From Dyadobacter psychrotolerans (lineage in GTDB: Bacteria > Bacteroidota > Bacteroidia > Cytophagales > Spirosomataceae): DNA of 64,000 nucleotides. The translations under genes were made by a program, and so were the position numbers. Under the pieces are notes generated by a model. The model saw nothing but the letters and a program-made list of their open reading frames with translations, was not told where the DNA came from and did no database searches. Where the stretch lies: positions 1 to 64,000 of the forward strand of contig NZ_SMFL01000022.1 in the NCBI RefSeq assembly GCF_004349265.1, read 5' to 3'. Of this stretch, positions 1 through 8,239 are shown in pieces; positions within the stretch are counted from its first letter, which is position 1, and each line of letters starts with the position of its first letter.

Positions 1-234
1 CAGAGTATGTCACGCGCTGACGATCCTTATGATAACGCCTGGGCTGAATCTCTTTGGAGCCGACTCAAGGCGGAATTAGAAATGCCTAAGGGAGGTTATG
101 AAAGTGTTGAAAACCTAACAACTGTTTTATTCGAATACATCGATGGATATTACAATATCCGAAGGTTACATTCCGGGTTAAATTATTTAAATCCAGTAGC
201 CTTTGAAAACTTGTATTACAAAAAAACAGGATGA
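1..234 (+). CDS. IS3-family transposase OrfB, C-terminal fragment (cut by window start)
   Basis: This is the end of an rve-type DDE transposase. The frame is open from the first base, so the gene begins outside the window. The visible part carries the last catalytic segment, DDPYDNAWAESLWSRLKAEL, in which the Glu after NAWA is the third acidic residue of the DDE triad. It then runs through the usual tail with an IDGYYNIRRLHSGL stretch. It is not a copy of the IS3 element at 902-2243, because the residues differ at many positions. The element's right end may lie near 296, where the sequence ends in TCA as IS3 ends usually do; this end is a guess because the partner repeat is outside the window. 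Confidence 0.88.
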   Translation, partial: QSMSRADDPYDNAWAESLWSRLKAELEMPKGGYESVENLTTVLFEYIDGYYNIRRLHSGLNYLNPVAFENLYYKKTG

Positions 235-360
235 TATTTCAGTGGTAATTATTTAACTAACCTGCGAAAAGTGTAAACCGAAAGTGAACCACGTCAAACC
301 TCCTAGTTATTTCTGTGGAAAAGCTTGATGCTATACGCCAGTATTAATTTGCAAGAAGAT

Positions 361-395
361 GTTGATAAAACATCCTCGATGACCGGATTATCAAC
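361..395. repeat. Small hairpin, 8-bp arms
   Basis: GTTGATAA at 361-368 is exactly complementary to TTATCAAC at 388-395, with a 19-base loop. It lies eight bases before a stronger hairpin, so the two form a tandem stem-loop pair. There is no T-run, so a rho-independent terminator is unlikely for either strand. Confidence 0.5.
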
Positions 396-402
396 ATCGT
401 AT

Positions 403-457
403 ACTTAACTAGTCGGCAGTCGTGGCAATATTTGCGGCAACTGCCGACTATTTAAGT
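403..457. repeat. Strong 18-bp inverted repeat (one mismatch), 19-base loop
   Basis: Positions 403-420 (core TAGTCGGCAGT) pair with 440-457 (core ACTGCCGACTA) over 18 bp with a single mismatch. The loop itself contains a GCAA/TTGC mini-stem. This is the most stable fold in the gene-free stretch. It could be a terminator without a U-tract, the end of a small non-autonomous element, or a structural remnant. The flanking heptamers ACTTAAC and GTTGAAC also fit the integron attC ends RYYYAAC/GTTRRRY, but the arms pair more simply as a plain palindrome. Confidence 0.55.
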
Positions 458-649
458 GTTGAACATACACGATTTAGTCTAATCCTTTTCAGAAACGAAA
501 ATTACCTCAGACGGGATGGTATATTATTATGGAGAATTGGCGATGATAGCAAATCGATGCCCGTCAACTAGATCGGAGCAATATTAGATTTAAGATTGGA
601 AATCTTTGATATAACCCAACCTAGTCAGGTGAACTCACACTGTAAGAGC

Positions 650-726
650 ATTAGCCCGTGTATTCTATTTTGTTCTAACCACGGACGCGTAAGATGAGCG
701 GTGGTGCAAAATCTAAACGGGCTAAT
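650..726. repeat. Nested inverted repeat, 10-bp outer arms
   Basis: ATTAGCCCGT at 650-659 is an exact reverse complement of ACGGGCTAAT at 717-726. Inside it, ACCAC (678-682) pairs with GTGGT (701-705). The nested arrangement suggests a folded RNA or a decayed element. No promoter or gene can be tied to it. Confidence 0.4.
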
Positions 727-945
727 CTCCCTGATAGATCTGATCCAGTATGTTGAACTATAATATTAATATTGCCTTGAACATCACTTAATAAATTCAC
801 TATCCATACTTGACATTTTTAGGGTAAATTCAAACGAACTGAATACCCAATTATTCACAAAGAAATTTAACCACTTTTAAGAATATTTTCCCTTTTGAGA
901 TTGTCTAATAAAACCGCACACTAAATTCTCTTAATTTTGTGTGAA

Positions 946-1233
946 ATGGAAAAGAAAACAGCCAGCCGAAAACGTCGTAAATACGATGAAAATTACAAGC
1001 AGGAGATCTTAAAGATGATCAATTCTGGCCGTAGTGTGCCTGAAGTTGCTCGAACGATGGGCTTAGGCGAGAATCTGGTTTACAAGTGGAAAGCTGAATC
1101 AAGAATCCAGGAAAGTCCAGAAGAAAAGTCTGTAAATTCTGAATTGGATCAACTTCGCAAACAAATTCGACAACTTGAGACAGAGCGGGATATTTTAAAA
1201 AAAGCGCTCGTTATTTTTGGCCGGGGGACATAA
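946..1233 (+). CDS. IS3-family transposase OrfA (helix-turn-helix protein)
   Basis: OrfA supplies the DNA-binding and leucine-zipper part of the IS3 transposase. An HTH of the Tnp_1 type (SVPEVARTMGLGENLVYKWK) occupies the first half. It is followed by a charged coiled coil rich in Leu heptads (QLRKQIRQLETERDILKK) that dimerises the fusion protein. ATG at 946 is preferred over the in-frame TTG nine bases upstream. Near the end, codons TTA-AAA-AAA create an A_AAA_AAA heptamer. A -1 slip there joins OrfA to the OrfB frame, which is open back to about 1197, giving the OrfAB transposase; without the slip OrfA ends after a short GRGT tail. Confidence 0.9.
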   Translation: MEKKTASRKRRKYDENYKQEILKMINSGRSVPEVARTMGLGENLVYKWKAESRIQESPEEKSVNSELDQLRKQIRQLETERDILKKALVIFGRGT

Positions 1234-1259
1234 CAAAATCCTACGAAGTAATCGAAGCA

Positions 1260-2120
1260 TTGTCATCCGAGTATCCAGTTCGAGTACTATGTTCCGTTCT
1301 GAATGTTGGTTTTGGGGTGTTTTATGCTTGGAAACGATCAGAGACATACGTACTCGGAAATGCAAAAAAGGATTTGGCAGAGCAAGTAAAGGTTGTTTTT
1401 GATGATCATCGGTGTCGTTATGGAGCGATAAGAATAAGTAAAGAATTGCAATCCAGAGGTGTGAAAATTGGACGCCATCAAACTCAGACGTTGATGAGAA
1501 TACAGAATTTAAAGGCGATACAGCCCAAGAGTTTTGTCCCGAAAACGACAGATTCAAACCATAAATTTGGACGGAATGCTAATTTATTACTCGATAGAGC
1601 ACCGCCAATACAGCCTAATGAAGTATTTGTAGGTGATATAACGTACATTCCTTTGGCCGACGGGTCCTTTCTTTATCTAGCCACTTGGCTTGATATGTTT
1701 AGTAGAGTGATAGTTGGTTGGGATCTGGATGATAATATGCGTAGTGATCTGGTAATAAACGCCTTATTTAAATCGATTGAAAGGCGAAACCTGAACGATG
1801 AACTAATTATCCATACCGACGGAGGTGGACAGTATGCATCTGAAGACTTTCGAAAGCTGGTAAAAAAGCATAAGTTCAACCAAAGTATGACGCGAAAAAA
1901 CAATCACTATGACAATGCAATGGGTGAAAGCTTATTTAGCAGATTTAAGGCCGAATTAATGCAGAAGGGAACGTTTCTCAATTTTGATGACGCATACACG
2001 GAGATTTTTGAATACATCGAAATATACTACAACCGAAAACGGAGACATTCAGGTATCAATTATGAAATACCTGCTGAATTTGAAGAGAACTTTCAAAGAC
2101 AATCAAATAAATCAACCTAA
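1260..2120 (+). CDS. IS3-family transposase OrfB (DDE integrase domain)
   Basis: This is the catalytic half of the IS3 transposase. All three acidic residues are visible: Asp in GDITYIPLADGSFLYLATWL, Asp in HTDGGGQYAS, and Glu in DNAMGESLFSRFKAEL. An HTH_21-like region (RYGAIRISKELQSRGVKIGR) comes before the catalytic core. The annotated start is a TTG in the middle of the domain. The real product is most likely OrfAB, made by -1 frameshifting at 1197-1203, because the OrfB frame reads KSYEVIEALSSEYPVRVLC upstream of the TTG, as expected for the family. The frame is intact, so the element may still be able to move. Confidence 0.92.
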   Translation: MSSEYPVRVLCSVLNVGFGVFYAWKRSETYVLGNAKKDLAEQVKVVFDDHRCRYGAIRISKELQSRGVKIGRHQTQTLMRIQNLKAIQPKSFVPKTTDSNHKFGRNANLLLDRAPPIQPNEVFVGDITYIPLADGSFLYLATWLDMFSRVIVGWDLDDNMRSDLVINALFKSIERRNLNDELIIHTDGGGQYASEDFRKLVKKHKFNQSMTRKNNHYDNAMGESLFSRFKAELMQKGTFLNFDDAYTEIFEYIEIYYNRKRRHSGINYEIPAEFEENFQRQSNKST

Positions 2121-2237
2121 ATTTGAGTCAGACAAAAGACTACACGGCTTCCTAACGCAGGGGCAGATATTCAAATATTTGTCCTTCGTTTCGAAGAAAT
2201 TTTGAAACTCTTATACAATTAACCGTGCGGCAAAATT

Positions 2238-2405
2238 AGCACACCTCATTTGACATAAGGGTTTCTTTTCTGATGTAGTTGTCTTTGCTAGATGTGTAGC
2301 CAAAAGCTACTTTTTTGGCTCGCTGTAGCGCTCTAGTGAAATTGGTTGCAATGTTCGCGTCGAAGGTGCCGTCCACTGAGTTCAAGTCTGTGAAATGATC
2401 GGTTT
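2238..2405 (-). pseudogene. Unidentified coding remnant, possibly an older transposase tail
   Basis: About 55 codons are open on the minus strand and read like real protein, with a basic segment RAKKVAFGYTSSKDNYIRKE. The frame closes with a stop inside the proposed right end of the IS3 element, as if the element had landed in the gene. The family cannot be named with certainty; a basic C-terminal tail of this kind occurs in several transposases. No start or upstream continuation was found. Confidence 0.3.
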
Positions 2406-2687
2406 ATTATGGCGCCGTCCAAAATCACCCAACTCGAAGCGTGAATCAGGTGGATACTGCTTAGATTTCACAAGCGTTTCTGACTAAGATATCGACATAG
2501 GCCTTTGCAGGATTGTTTTTCCGATGTCCCATCCAAAATATCCTTGCTTTTAGGGTTTTTCGTATTCCCCGGTGATTCGCCAACCTTAACTACTTTAAAA
2601 TTCGATTACGCAACCATCAAATAAAGTTACGAGCTTTGCTTAACAAGTACTTCCATATTTTCAAAGTGCATTTTTATCCCAGATCCA
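2406..2687. other. Non-coding spacer before the UvrA-like gene
   Basis: No gene, repeat or convincing promoter was recognised in this spacer. The last 40 bases are AT-rich, as expected just upstream of a Bacteroidota start codon. Confidence 0.4.
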
Positions 2688-5207
2688 ATGTCAAAAGAAC
2701 TAATATCGCATCCTGACTTCAATTTTGTCAAAGTACAGGGAGCAAAACAGAATAACCTGAAGAATGTTGATCTGGAAATTCCCAGAAATGCGCTGGTGGT
2801 ATTTACAGGTGTCTCGGGTTCTGGCAAATCATCACTGGCTTTTGGGACATTGTACGCCGAAGCGCAGCGTCGTTACCTGGAATCAGTCTCTCCGTATGCG
2901 AGGCGACTGTTTAATCAAATGTCCATTCCTCAGGTGGATAGTATAGATGGTCTTCCTCCGGCTATCGCTTTGCAGCAGCAGCGGGGAGCTGTAAGCACAC
3001 GTTCTTCTGTGGGCAGCGTCACGACGATCTCAAATCTGATCAGGATGCTGTATTCGAGGGCAGGAGATTATCCGCCAGGTCAGTCCATTGTATATGCAGA
3101 ATCGTTTTCACCAAACACACCGGAAGGCGCCTGTCCGGAATGCCACGGTTTGGGGGTTGTTTATGAAGTGACAGAGCATTCGATGGTGCCCGATGATTCA
3201 CTCTCGATCAGGGAAAAAGCCATCGCAGCGTGGCCCACCGCCTGGCAAGGGCAGAACCTAAGGGAAATACTGATGACACTTGGTTACAATGTGGACGTAC
3301 CCTGGCGCGATCTTCCCAAGAAAGACAGGGACTGGATCTTGTTTACCGAGCAGCAGCCTGTTGTTCCGGTTTATTCCGGACTTACTATGGCGCAAGTTCA
3401 ACAAGCTTTGGCGCGAAAAATGGAGCCCAGCTATATGGGTACATTTACCGGCGTGAAACGGTATGTGATGCAAACATTTGCGAATTCACCGAGTCAGGCA
3501 ATGAAAAAGCGCGTGTCAAAATTTATGCGAGGCGCGCAATGTCCCGTCTGCCATGGAAAGCGCCTGCGTGCTGAGCCTTTATCCGTGAAGTTTGCAGGGA
3601 TGGACATTGCTGAATTTTATCAGTGCAATATCAAGAATTTACATGAGATAATATTTTCATCCGTAAAAGCCAAAAGTACCGACCCAGACCATCCGGAAAA
3701 GGCTTTGGTTCTTCAACGGATAGGTCATGATCTGTTATCCCGCCTGGATGTACTCATTGACCTGGGACTGGGGTATTTGACTCTTGAACGTAGTACCCCA
3801 ACGCTTTCGCCGGGAGAATTGCAGCGCCTGCGGCTGGGCACTCAGATACACTCCAATCTTTTTGGCGTTGTCTATGTGCTCGACGAGCCATCGGCAGGTC
3901 TTCATCCTGCCGACACACAGTCATTGCTGCGGGCCCTGGACCGGTTAAAAACAGCCGGTAATTCGCTTTTTGTAGTCGAACATGAGGTTGAAATTATTCG
4001 CCATGCGGACTGGGTTGTTGATGTAGGGCCGGGCGCGGGCGAAAAGGGGGGTGAAATACTTTACAGTGGTCCATTACAGGGATTGGCAATGATTCACAAG
4101 TCTGTTACAAGGCAATATCTGTTCAATGTAGATCAAAGCCAAACGCCTGCAAGAGAGCCAAAAGGATGGTTGCGATTAAGGGACGTAAGCCGAAATAATT
4201 TAAAGAATGTCGATGCCGACTTTCCATTGGGCGTATTAACCAGCGTCACTGGCATATCGGGTTCGGGGAAGAGTAGTCTGATCAGTCAGGCGCTTGTAGA
4301 GCTTGTTTTAGAGAAATTAGGGCAGCAAATACCAAGCACAGATGATCAGCAAGATAATTTGCTTCAAGCAGAAAGCCCGAAAACAACGACGGGCTATATC
4401 CTGGAAGGGATCAGTCACATCCGCAGGTTAATACCGGTAGATCAGAAGCCCATCGGACGCACGCCAAGATCAAACCTGGCGACCTACACAGGCCTTTTTG
4501 ATCATGTGCGTAAATTGTTTGCAAATACCAAAATGGCAAAGAGCCGAAAATATGATGCAGGACGTTTTTCCTTTAATGTCGCAAAAGGGCGCTGTCCGAA
4601 TTGCGAGGGAGAAGGCTTTGTAATGGTTGAGCTTTTGTTTCTTCCCAGTGTTTATACGCCATGCCCGGCCTGTGGTGGAAGTCGTTACAATGAAAAGACG
4701 TTGGAAGTTACCTATAATGACAAAAATATTGCCGATGTACTTGCCCTGGCCGTCGATGAGGCGTTTGACTTTTTTGAGTCTGAACCTCAGATCAACCGGG
4801 CGCTTGATGTGGTTCGTCAGGTTGGTCTGGGATATCTTCGTCTGGGGCAACCGGCTACGGAGCTTTCAGGTGGGGAGGCACAGCGAATCAAGCTGGCCAC
4901 CGAGTTGCAACGGGCTCAGCATGGCAGTACATTGTATATTCTTGATGAGCCAACGACGGGACTGCACCCTTCCGATGTGGACAATTTACTTGTTCAGCTC
5001 AACAAGTTGGTTGATCAGGGAAATACGGTCATTTTAATAGAACACGACATGCAAGTGGTCGCAAACAGCGACTGGGTGATCGACGTTGGTCCAGGTGCCG
5101 GAGATGAAGGTGGTCAAATCGTCGCTTTTGGTTTGCCAGCAACTGTTGCCCGTCAACCAGCAAGTCAAACAGGAAAATATCTGGCAATGTCATTTCCACA
5201 GGGGTGA
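2688..5207 (+). CDS. Class II UvrA-like ATP-binding protein (excinuclease UvrA paralogue)
   Basis: This is a tandem ABC ATPase of the UvrA family. At 839 residues it is about 100 shorter than housekeeping UvrA. The shorter class II proteins lack the UvrB-binding insert and are often tied to resistance to DNA-binding drugs or to stress. Order of motifs: Walker A GVSGSGKSS at about 41-49; zinc-module cysteines CPEC (149) and CPVC (about 285); a first signature LSPGELQR near 372; Walker B VYVLDEPSAGLHP; a second Walker A GISGSGKSS near 523; CPNC/CPAC zinc module near 634-660; canonical signature LSGGEAQR near 725; and LYILDEPTTGLHP. The first signature has Pro where Gly is usual. It stands alone, with IS debris upstream and a broken regulator downstream, so it is probably acquired or accessory rather than the cell's uvrA. 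Confidence 0.93.
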   Translation: MSKELISHPDFNFVKVQGAKQNNLKNVDLEIPRNALVVFTGVSGSGKSSLAFGTLYAEAQRRYLESVSPYARRLFNQMSIPQVDSIDGLPPAIALQQQRGAVSTRSSVGSVTTISNLIRMLYSRAGDYPPGQSIVYAESFSPNTPEGACPECHGLGVVYEVTEHSMVPDDSLSIREKAIAAWPTAWQGQNLREILMTLGYNVDVPWRDLPKKDRDWILFTEQQPVVPVYSGLTMAQVQQALARKMEPSYMGTFTGVKRYVMQTFANSPSQAMKKRVSKFMRGAQCPVCHGKRLRAEPLSVKFAGMDIAEFYQCNIKNLHEIIFSSVKAKSTDPDHPEKALVLQRIGHDLLSRLDVLIDLGLGYLTLERSTPTLSPGELQRLRLGTQIHSNLFGVVYVLDEPSAGLHPADTQSLLRALDRLKTAGNSLFVVEHEVEIIRHADWVVDVGPGAGEKGGEILYSGPLQGLAMIHKSVTRQYLFNVDQSQTPAREPKGWLRLRDVSRNNLKNVDADFPLGVLTSVTGISGSGKSSLISQALVELVLEKLGQQIPSTDDQQDNLLQAESPKTTTGYILEGISHIRRLIPVDQKPIGRTPRSNLATYTGLFDHVRKLFANTKMAKSRKYDAGRFSFNVAKGRCPNCEGEGFVMVELLFLPSVYTPCPACGGSRYNEKTLEVTYNDKNIADVLALAVDEAFDFFESEPQINRALDVVRQVGLGYLRLGQPATELSGGEAQRIKLATELQRAQHGSTLYILDEPTTGLHPSDVDNLLVQLNKLVDQGNTVILIEHDMQVVANSDWVIDVGPGAGDEGGQIVAFGLPATVARQPASQTGKYLAMSFPQG

Positions 5208-5479
5208 ACACGAAGGAATCCAGGAGCGTCATAGGACTATGAATGCCTGAATTTTCTACGCGAGAATGTTAGATTCCAACAGATCAAATCCATCAGTATC
5301 TGCACACCAATTCAAAAGCTGGAAGAGAGATTTGGTGATTTTTTTTCAACTTAGACGGATCGGAATAGAAGCAGAAAGCAACAGATAGAACAGGTTTTAA
5401 AAATTTGAATAGCAAATGAGCTACAACCCTTACGGTCTGAGCCAATGACGGTTTAGGTAGATGTTGCTGCTCCTGACAG
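5208..5479. other. Spacer without recognisable gene
   Basis: Short open stretches here show no family resemblance. The region separates the UvrA-like gene from the truncated response regulator on the other strand and may contain that regulator's lost 3' end. Confidence 0.4.
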
Positions 5480-5752
5480 CTACTGTGCATCACGACAGAG
5501 GCTTTTTTTATATTGATTGGCTTGCTTTATCTTCTTATGCGCTTGATAACCATTCATTTCAGGCAATTGGAAATCCAGAAAAATTACCCGCGCAGGTACG
5601 CTTCCGCTGTTAATAGGATCTGACAATGAATCAAGTAGCGTCGGCGCGCCCTGCAAAAAGCGGGCGGGGTAATCAGCAACAATTCGGTTAAGGAAAGATC
5701 CCAGAAATAGTCGTTGGTCGGTCGAATCGTCTACAACATATATGGACTGCAT
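5480..5752 (-). pseudogene. Response-regulator receiver domain, truncated
   Basis: The first two thirds of a CheY-like receiver are present: the acidic pocket in IYVVDDSTDQRLFLG, and the phosphorylation site in RVIFLDFQLPEMNGYQAHKK. Then the sequence departs from the family after KIKQANQ and stops at residue 90. The usual Thr/Ser and Lys segments (beta-4 and beta-5) are missing, and receiver domains need about 115-120 residues. The following 270 bases give no continuation, so this is a gene fragment rather than a working regulator. Confidence 0.7.
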
Positions 5753-5802
5753 TTTTGAGTAATTTCATTCCGGCTCTGCATTGAAATCATCATTACGGTT
5801 CC

Positions 5803-6303
5803 TTACCTGGCCCCTTTGACCTTTTCCCCTTTGATTTCGTCTCGTTCTTCCAGCTGCTGGTCTGCATCCGGAGCAGATTTGTCAATGCCATGATCATCTT
5901 CGGTGTCTTGCTGAAAGTTGTCGTTGGCATTTCTGCCAGAAGCGAGCGACTTTTTGACCACTTGGTCCCTTGCAGGTAGGATCGTTTTGATTTTCGGGTT
6001 CCATGATAGGCATTTTATCCATGATGTGTGATATGTATAAATAACGTTCGTGGCATTTTGTATGCCTTTGGTTGTATGCAGGTTAGCGGCCCAAAATTTG
6101 CAAACTGACTGAAATGTATTCTTAGGAATAGAATAATTCACAGCTTTGACAATCACTGCGTTTGCACCGGCCTGGTAGCATTGTTGAATTTGAAGCGCGG
6201 AATTATCACTGGTCATGATCACAATGGGAATGTCATTAATCTGGGGACAGTCCGCTAAATGTTGGCTGCAGTAATATCCGTAGCAGTTGGACGCCATTCA
6301 TAT
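5803..6303 (-). pseudogene. Second response-regulator remnant with frameshift
   Basis: On the minus strand a receiver begins in mid-domain at NMNGVQLLRILLQ. After a frameshift it continues as QINDIPIVIMTSDNSALQIQQ and AGANAVIVKAVNY, which are the beta-4 to alpha-5 parts of an Rcp1-type receiver. The aspartate-bearing first half is gone, replaced by an MFS gene fragment on the opposite strand. The frame runs on into an acidic tail ending SAPDADQQLEERDEIKGEKV, which may belong to a different lost gene. It cannot be functional as it stands. Confidence 0.6.
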
Positions 6304-6784
6304 TGCCGCTGCCGCTAAATACGTGACAATCGGCGTCGGTTTTGATGTTTTTGCCCAGATGCTTTGTTATGTGGCCATGTTCAGAAACGCTTTGGGAAAT
6401 GCGGTCATGGGCGCTTTTTTTAGCGAAAATGTGTACCGGCTCACTCAGGATTATCTGCAAAAACTGGCTTCAAAAATAGATGCAAACAGGCTCGAACCAC
6501 TAGCCGCAGGGATTTACAATCAATCTTTGAAAAGTGGCTTGCCAAGCTTTCATGCTTCACAGCTGGCTTCCAAAGCAGTCGCTGCCAGATTAAACCAGCA
6601 GGCAATGCTTCTGGCCGGCAGAGATATCTTTGGTTGGGTAAGCGTTTTTGGTGTGATCGTTCTGATAGGGATCTGTCTTTATCACTTTTCGGCACCCTTG
6701 ATCAAACATTCCCATCGTGGCAAAATCAATATAAAATCGTTAAGCGGACTGTATCCTGACATTGCTGCCCTGATAACTTCGTAG
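6287..6784 (+). pseudogene. MFS transporter, C-terminal part only
   Basis: The reading frame resembles the end of a DHA2-type (14-helix) MFS drug transporter: a membrane segment around VTIGVGFDVFAQMLCYV, a periplasmic loop (RLTQDYLQKLASK, QASRL-type region AVAARLNQQAMLLAGRDIFGW), and a last helix VFGVIVLIGICLYHF with a basic tail. Only about 160 of some 500 residues remain. The only start available is a TTG next to a stop codon, right where the response-regulator remnant on the other strand begins. The N-terminal helices are nowhere nearby, so it is the product of a deletion or inversion. Confidence 0.65.
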
Positions 6785-6843
6785 CTGATAATATTACTGG
6801 ATCAATCATATCGACAGATGACAGACAAACCGTGTCCGTTTAA

Positions 6844-7218
6844 TCATAATTCACCAACTTTTATCTTATGCCTGTGCTCTGTTCCCCAATCAGCAAGTGC
6901 CTGAATGATGGGTTCCAGGGTATGGCCATAGGCAGTCAATTCGTATGTTACGGTTACCGGTTTGGTTGCATTGACGGTTCTGGTAATGAGCCCGTTGATT
7001 TCCAGGTCCTGCAACTCTTTTGAAAGCATTTTGGCTCCAAGACCGTCAATCTGCCTCTGCAAATCTGTAAAATTCTTTTTTCCATACAGCAGAACGCTAA
7101 TTACTTTGATCTTCCATTTACCACTGATCAGATCAAGAGTATCCTGTATGGCAAAAAGGATTTTAGAACAATCTGCCTGCTGCTGGGCTTGTGTCATAAT
7201 TTTCTCCATTATCATCAT
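6844..7218 (-). CDS. HxlR-family transcriptional regulator
   Basis: HxlR proteins are small winged-helix dimers that often repress a divergent redox gene. The pattern is clear: a cysteine near the start (QADCSKILFA), then TLDLISGKWKIKVISVLLYG, FTDLQRQIDGLGAKMLSKEL and a wing with TYELTAYGHTLEPII. The lone Cys before helix 1 is the residue used by thiol-sensing family members, so redox or electrophile sensing is possible. The start is placed at the first of two adjacent ATG codons; an upstream TTG would lie inside the promoter palindrome at 7256-7289. It is divergent from a short-chain dehydrogenase, which is its likely target. Confidence 0.9.
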   Translation of the reverse strand: MMIMEKIMTQAQQQADCSKILFAIQDTLDLISGKWKIKVISVLLYGKKNFTDLQRQIDGLGAKMLSKELQDLEINGLITRTVNATKPVTVTYELTAYGHTLEPIIQALADWGTEHRHKIKVGEL

Positions 7219-7255
7219 GTTACTCAGGGAACTGACTATACTTTGGGAAACCCAT

Positions 7256-7289
7256 ATCAAAAGTAAAGTTAACAGAGTTTACTTTTGAT
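7256..7289. promoter_or_regulatory. Perfect 12-bp inverted repeat forming two back-to-back -7 boxes
   Basis: ATCAAAAGTAAA (7256-7267) and TTTACTTTTGAT (7278-7289) are exact reverse complements separated by 10 bases. Each arm contains TACTTTTG, a match to the Bacteroidota -7 consensus TAnnTTTG. The right arm (7280-7287) points at the SDR gene and the left arm (7265-7258) points at the HxlR gene. One dimer bound here would block both promoters, which fits HxlR autoregulation and control of the SDR. Confidence 0.7.
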
Positions 7290-7317
7290 TAAACAATTTG
7301 TTAGAATAAAATATCCA

Positions 7318-8061
7318 ATGAAAAAATTTGAAAACAAGATAGCAGTCGTTACCGGAGGAAATAGTGGCATGGGTCACGGAACAGCAAAAGTTCTAAAAGA
7401 AATGGGGGCTACTGTCATCATTACAGGAAGAAGAAAAGAGGCCATCGAAAAAGCTGCACAGGAACTGGGAGTTACGGCAATTTTATCAGATCAGGCAAAC
7501 CTTAAAGATATTGATAATTTGGTAAGCGAGGTTACTGAAAAATTTGGAAAAATTGATATACTTTATATCAATGCCGGCATATCGGCAACAGCTTCCATTG
7601 AACTGGAAACACCGGAAAACTTTGATAAGATTAACAATATTAATTACAGGGGTGTTTTTTTTACTTTGAGCAAATTCATTCCCCATCTCAATGACGGCGC
7701 ATCTGTTATAATCTTTTCCTCTGTTCTGGCTTCGACAGTGAGTCCTGGTTTGAGTGTTTACAGCGCAAGCAAAGCAGCAGTAAATTCTATCGTAAAAACA
7801 GCCGCACTAGAACTTGCATCAAGGAAAATCAGGGTCAATTCCATTAGTCCGGGTGCAATTGATACCGAATTATTCAGCAAAATGGGCATGGATGATGAAG
7901 CCTTAAATGGCATGACCGACTACCTGATCGGCTTAACGCCACTTGGCCGTATTGGAAAGCCAAAGGAAATAGGCCAGCTTGTTGCCTTCATATCCAGCGA
8001 TGAGGCTTCATTTATCACTGGTTCAGACCATGTCATTGATGGAGGAGCCACACTTCTTTAA
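7318..8061 (+). CDS. Short-chain dehydrogenase/reductase (classical SDR)
   Basis: A cytosolic NAD(P)H-dependent oxidoreductase of 247 residues, the usual classical-SDR length. The cofactor loop is TGGNSGMGHG near residue 12, followed by TGRRKEA, whose two Arg residues favour NADPH. NAG appears as YINAGIS, the catalytic Ser is in IFSSVLA, and the YxxxK pair is YSASK. The C-terminus has the usual SPGAIDTE and DGGATLL. ATG at 7318 fits the family start; an in-frame TTG 33 bases earlier falls in the operator. Its substrate cannot be read from sequence. The divergent HxlR regulator suggests induction by reactive aldehydes, quinones or thiol stress, as seen for other HxlR/SDR pairs. Confidence 0.92.
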   Translation: MKKFENKIAVVTGGNSGMGHGTAKVLKEMGATVIITGRRKEAIEKAAQELGVTAILSDQANLKDIDNLVSEVTEKFGKIDILYINAGISATASIELETPENFDKINNINYRGVFFTLSKFIPHLNDGASVIIFSSVLASTVSPGLSVYSASKAAVNSIVKTAALELASRKIRVNSISPGAIDTELFSKMGMDDEALNGMTDYLIGLTPLGRIGKPKEIGQLVAFISSDEASFITGSDHVIDGGATLL

Positions 8062-8099
8062 GCGATTTAATAAATTAAAATCTTGCTATTCGCAAAAAC

Positions 8100-8139
8100 A
8101 ACCATCGTTTGCCAGCTTTAATACTGACAAACGATGGTT
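8100..8139 (+). terminator. Rho-independent terminator after the SDR gene
   Basis: AACCATCGTTTG (8100-8111) and CAAACGATGGTT (8128-8139) form a perfect 12-bp stem with a 16-base loop. It lies 38 bases after the SDR stop codon and is followed by a short T-rich tract. Confidence 0.8.
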
Positions 8140-8239
8140 TTAAATTTGTATGACTCTAACAGAAAATATTACCAATCAGCAAGTCATTATTCAGACCATT
8201 CGTAAAATAAGTGATTTATACATCGGGTAATCAAGCCAA

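Larger units (their letters stand above)
235..901. other. Gene-free stretch between two IS3 elements, with several hairpins
   Basis: No convincing reading frame is seen on either strand over about 660 bases. What stands out is secondary structure: an 8-bp inverted repeat at 361-395, an 18-bp inverted repeat with one mismatch at 403-457, and a 10-bp inverted repeat at 650-726. The stretch could be the remains of older mobile elements. No tRNA-like or known riboswitch-like fold was recognised. Confidence 0.6.
902..2243 (+). mobile_element. Apparently complete IS3-family insertion sequence
   Basis: The element encodes an OrfA/OrfB pair in the usual arrangement, with an A7G slippery run (1197-1204) between them. 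Imperfect terminal repeats are proposed: TGTCTAATAAAACCGCAC at the left end (from 902) against the complement of GTGCGGCAAAATTAGCACA at the right end (to 2243). They match over a CTAAT block and a CCGCAC block with one base of slippage. The resulting length of about 1.34 kb is normal for the family. No clear target duplication is visible, so the exact ends are uncertain. At the right end it seems to interrupt an older minus-strand reading frame. Confidence 0.7.

Noticed and set aside
403..464. Integron attC site
   Set aside because: The ends fit RYYYAAC and GTTRRRY, but the sequence ACTTAA pairs with TTAAGT inside the plain palindrome rather than with the outer heptamer. No integrase, cassette or second site is visible.
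2688..5207. Housekeeping uvrA
   Set aside because: About 839 residues and no UvrB-binding insert; isolated among mobile elements. It fits the class II paralogue better.
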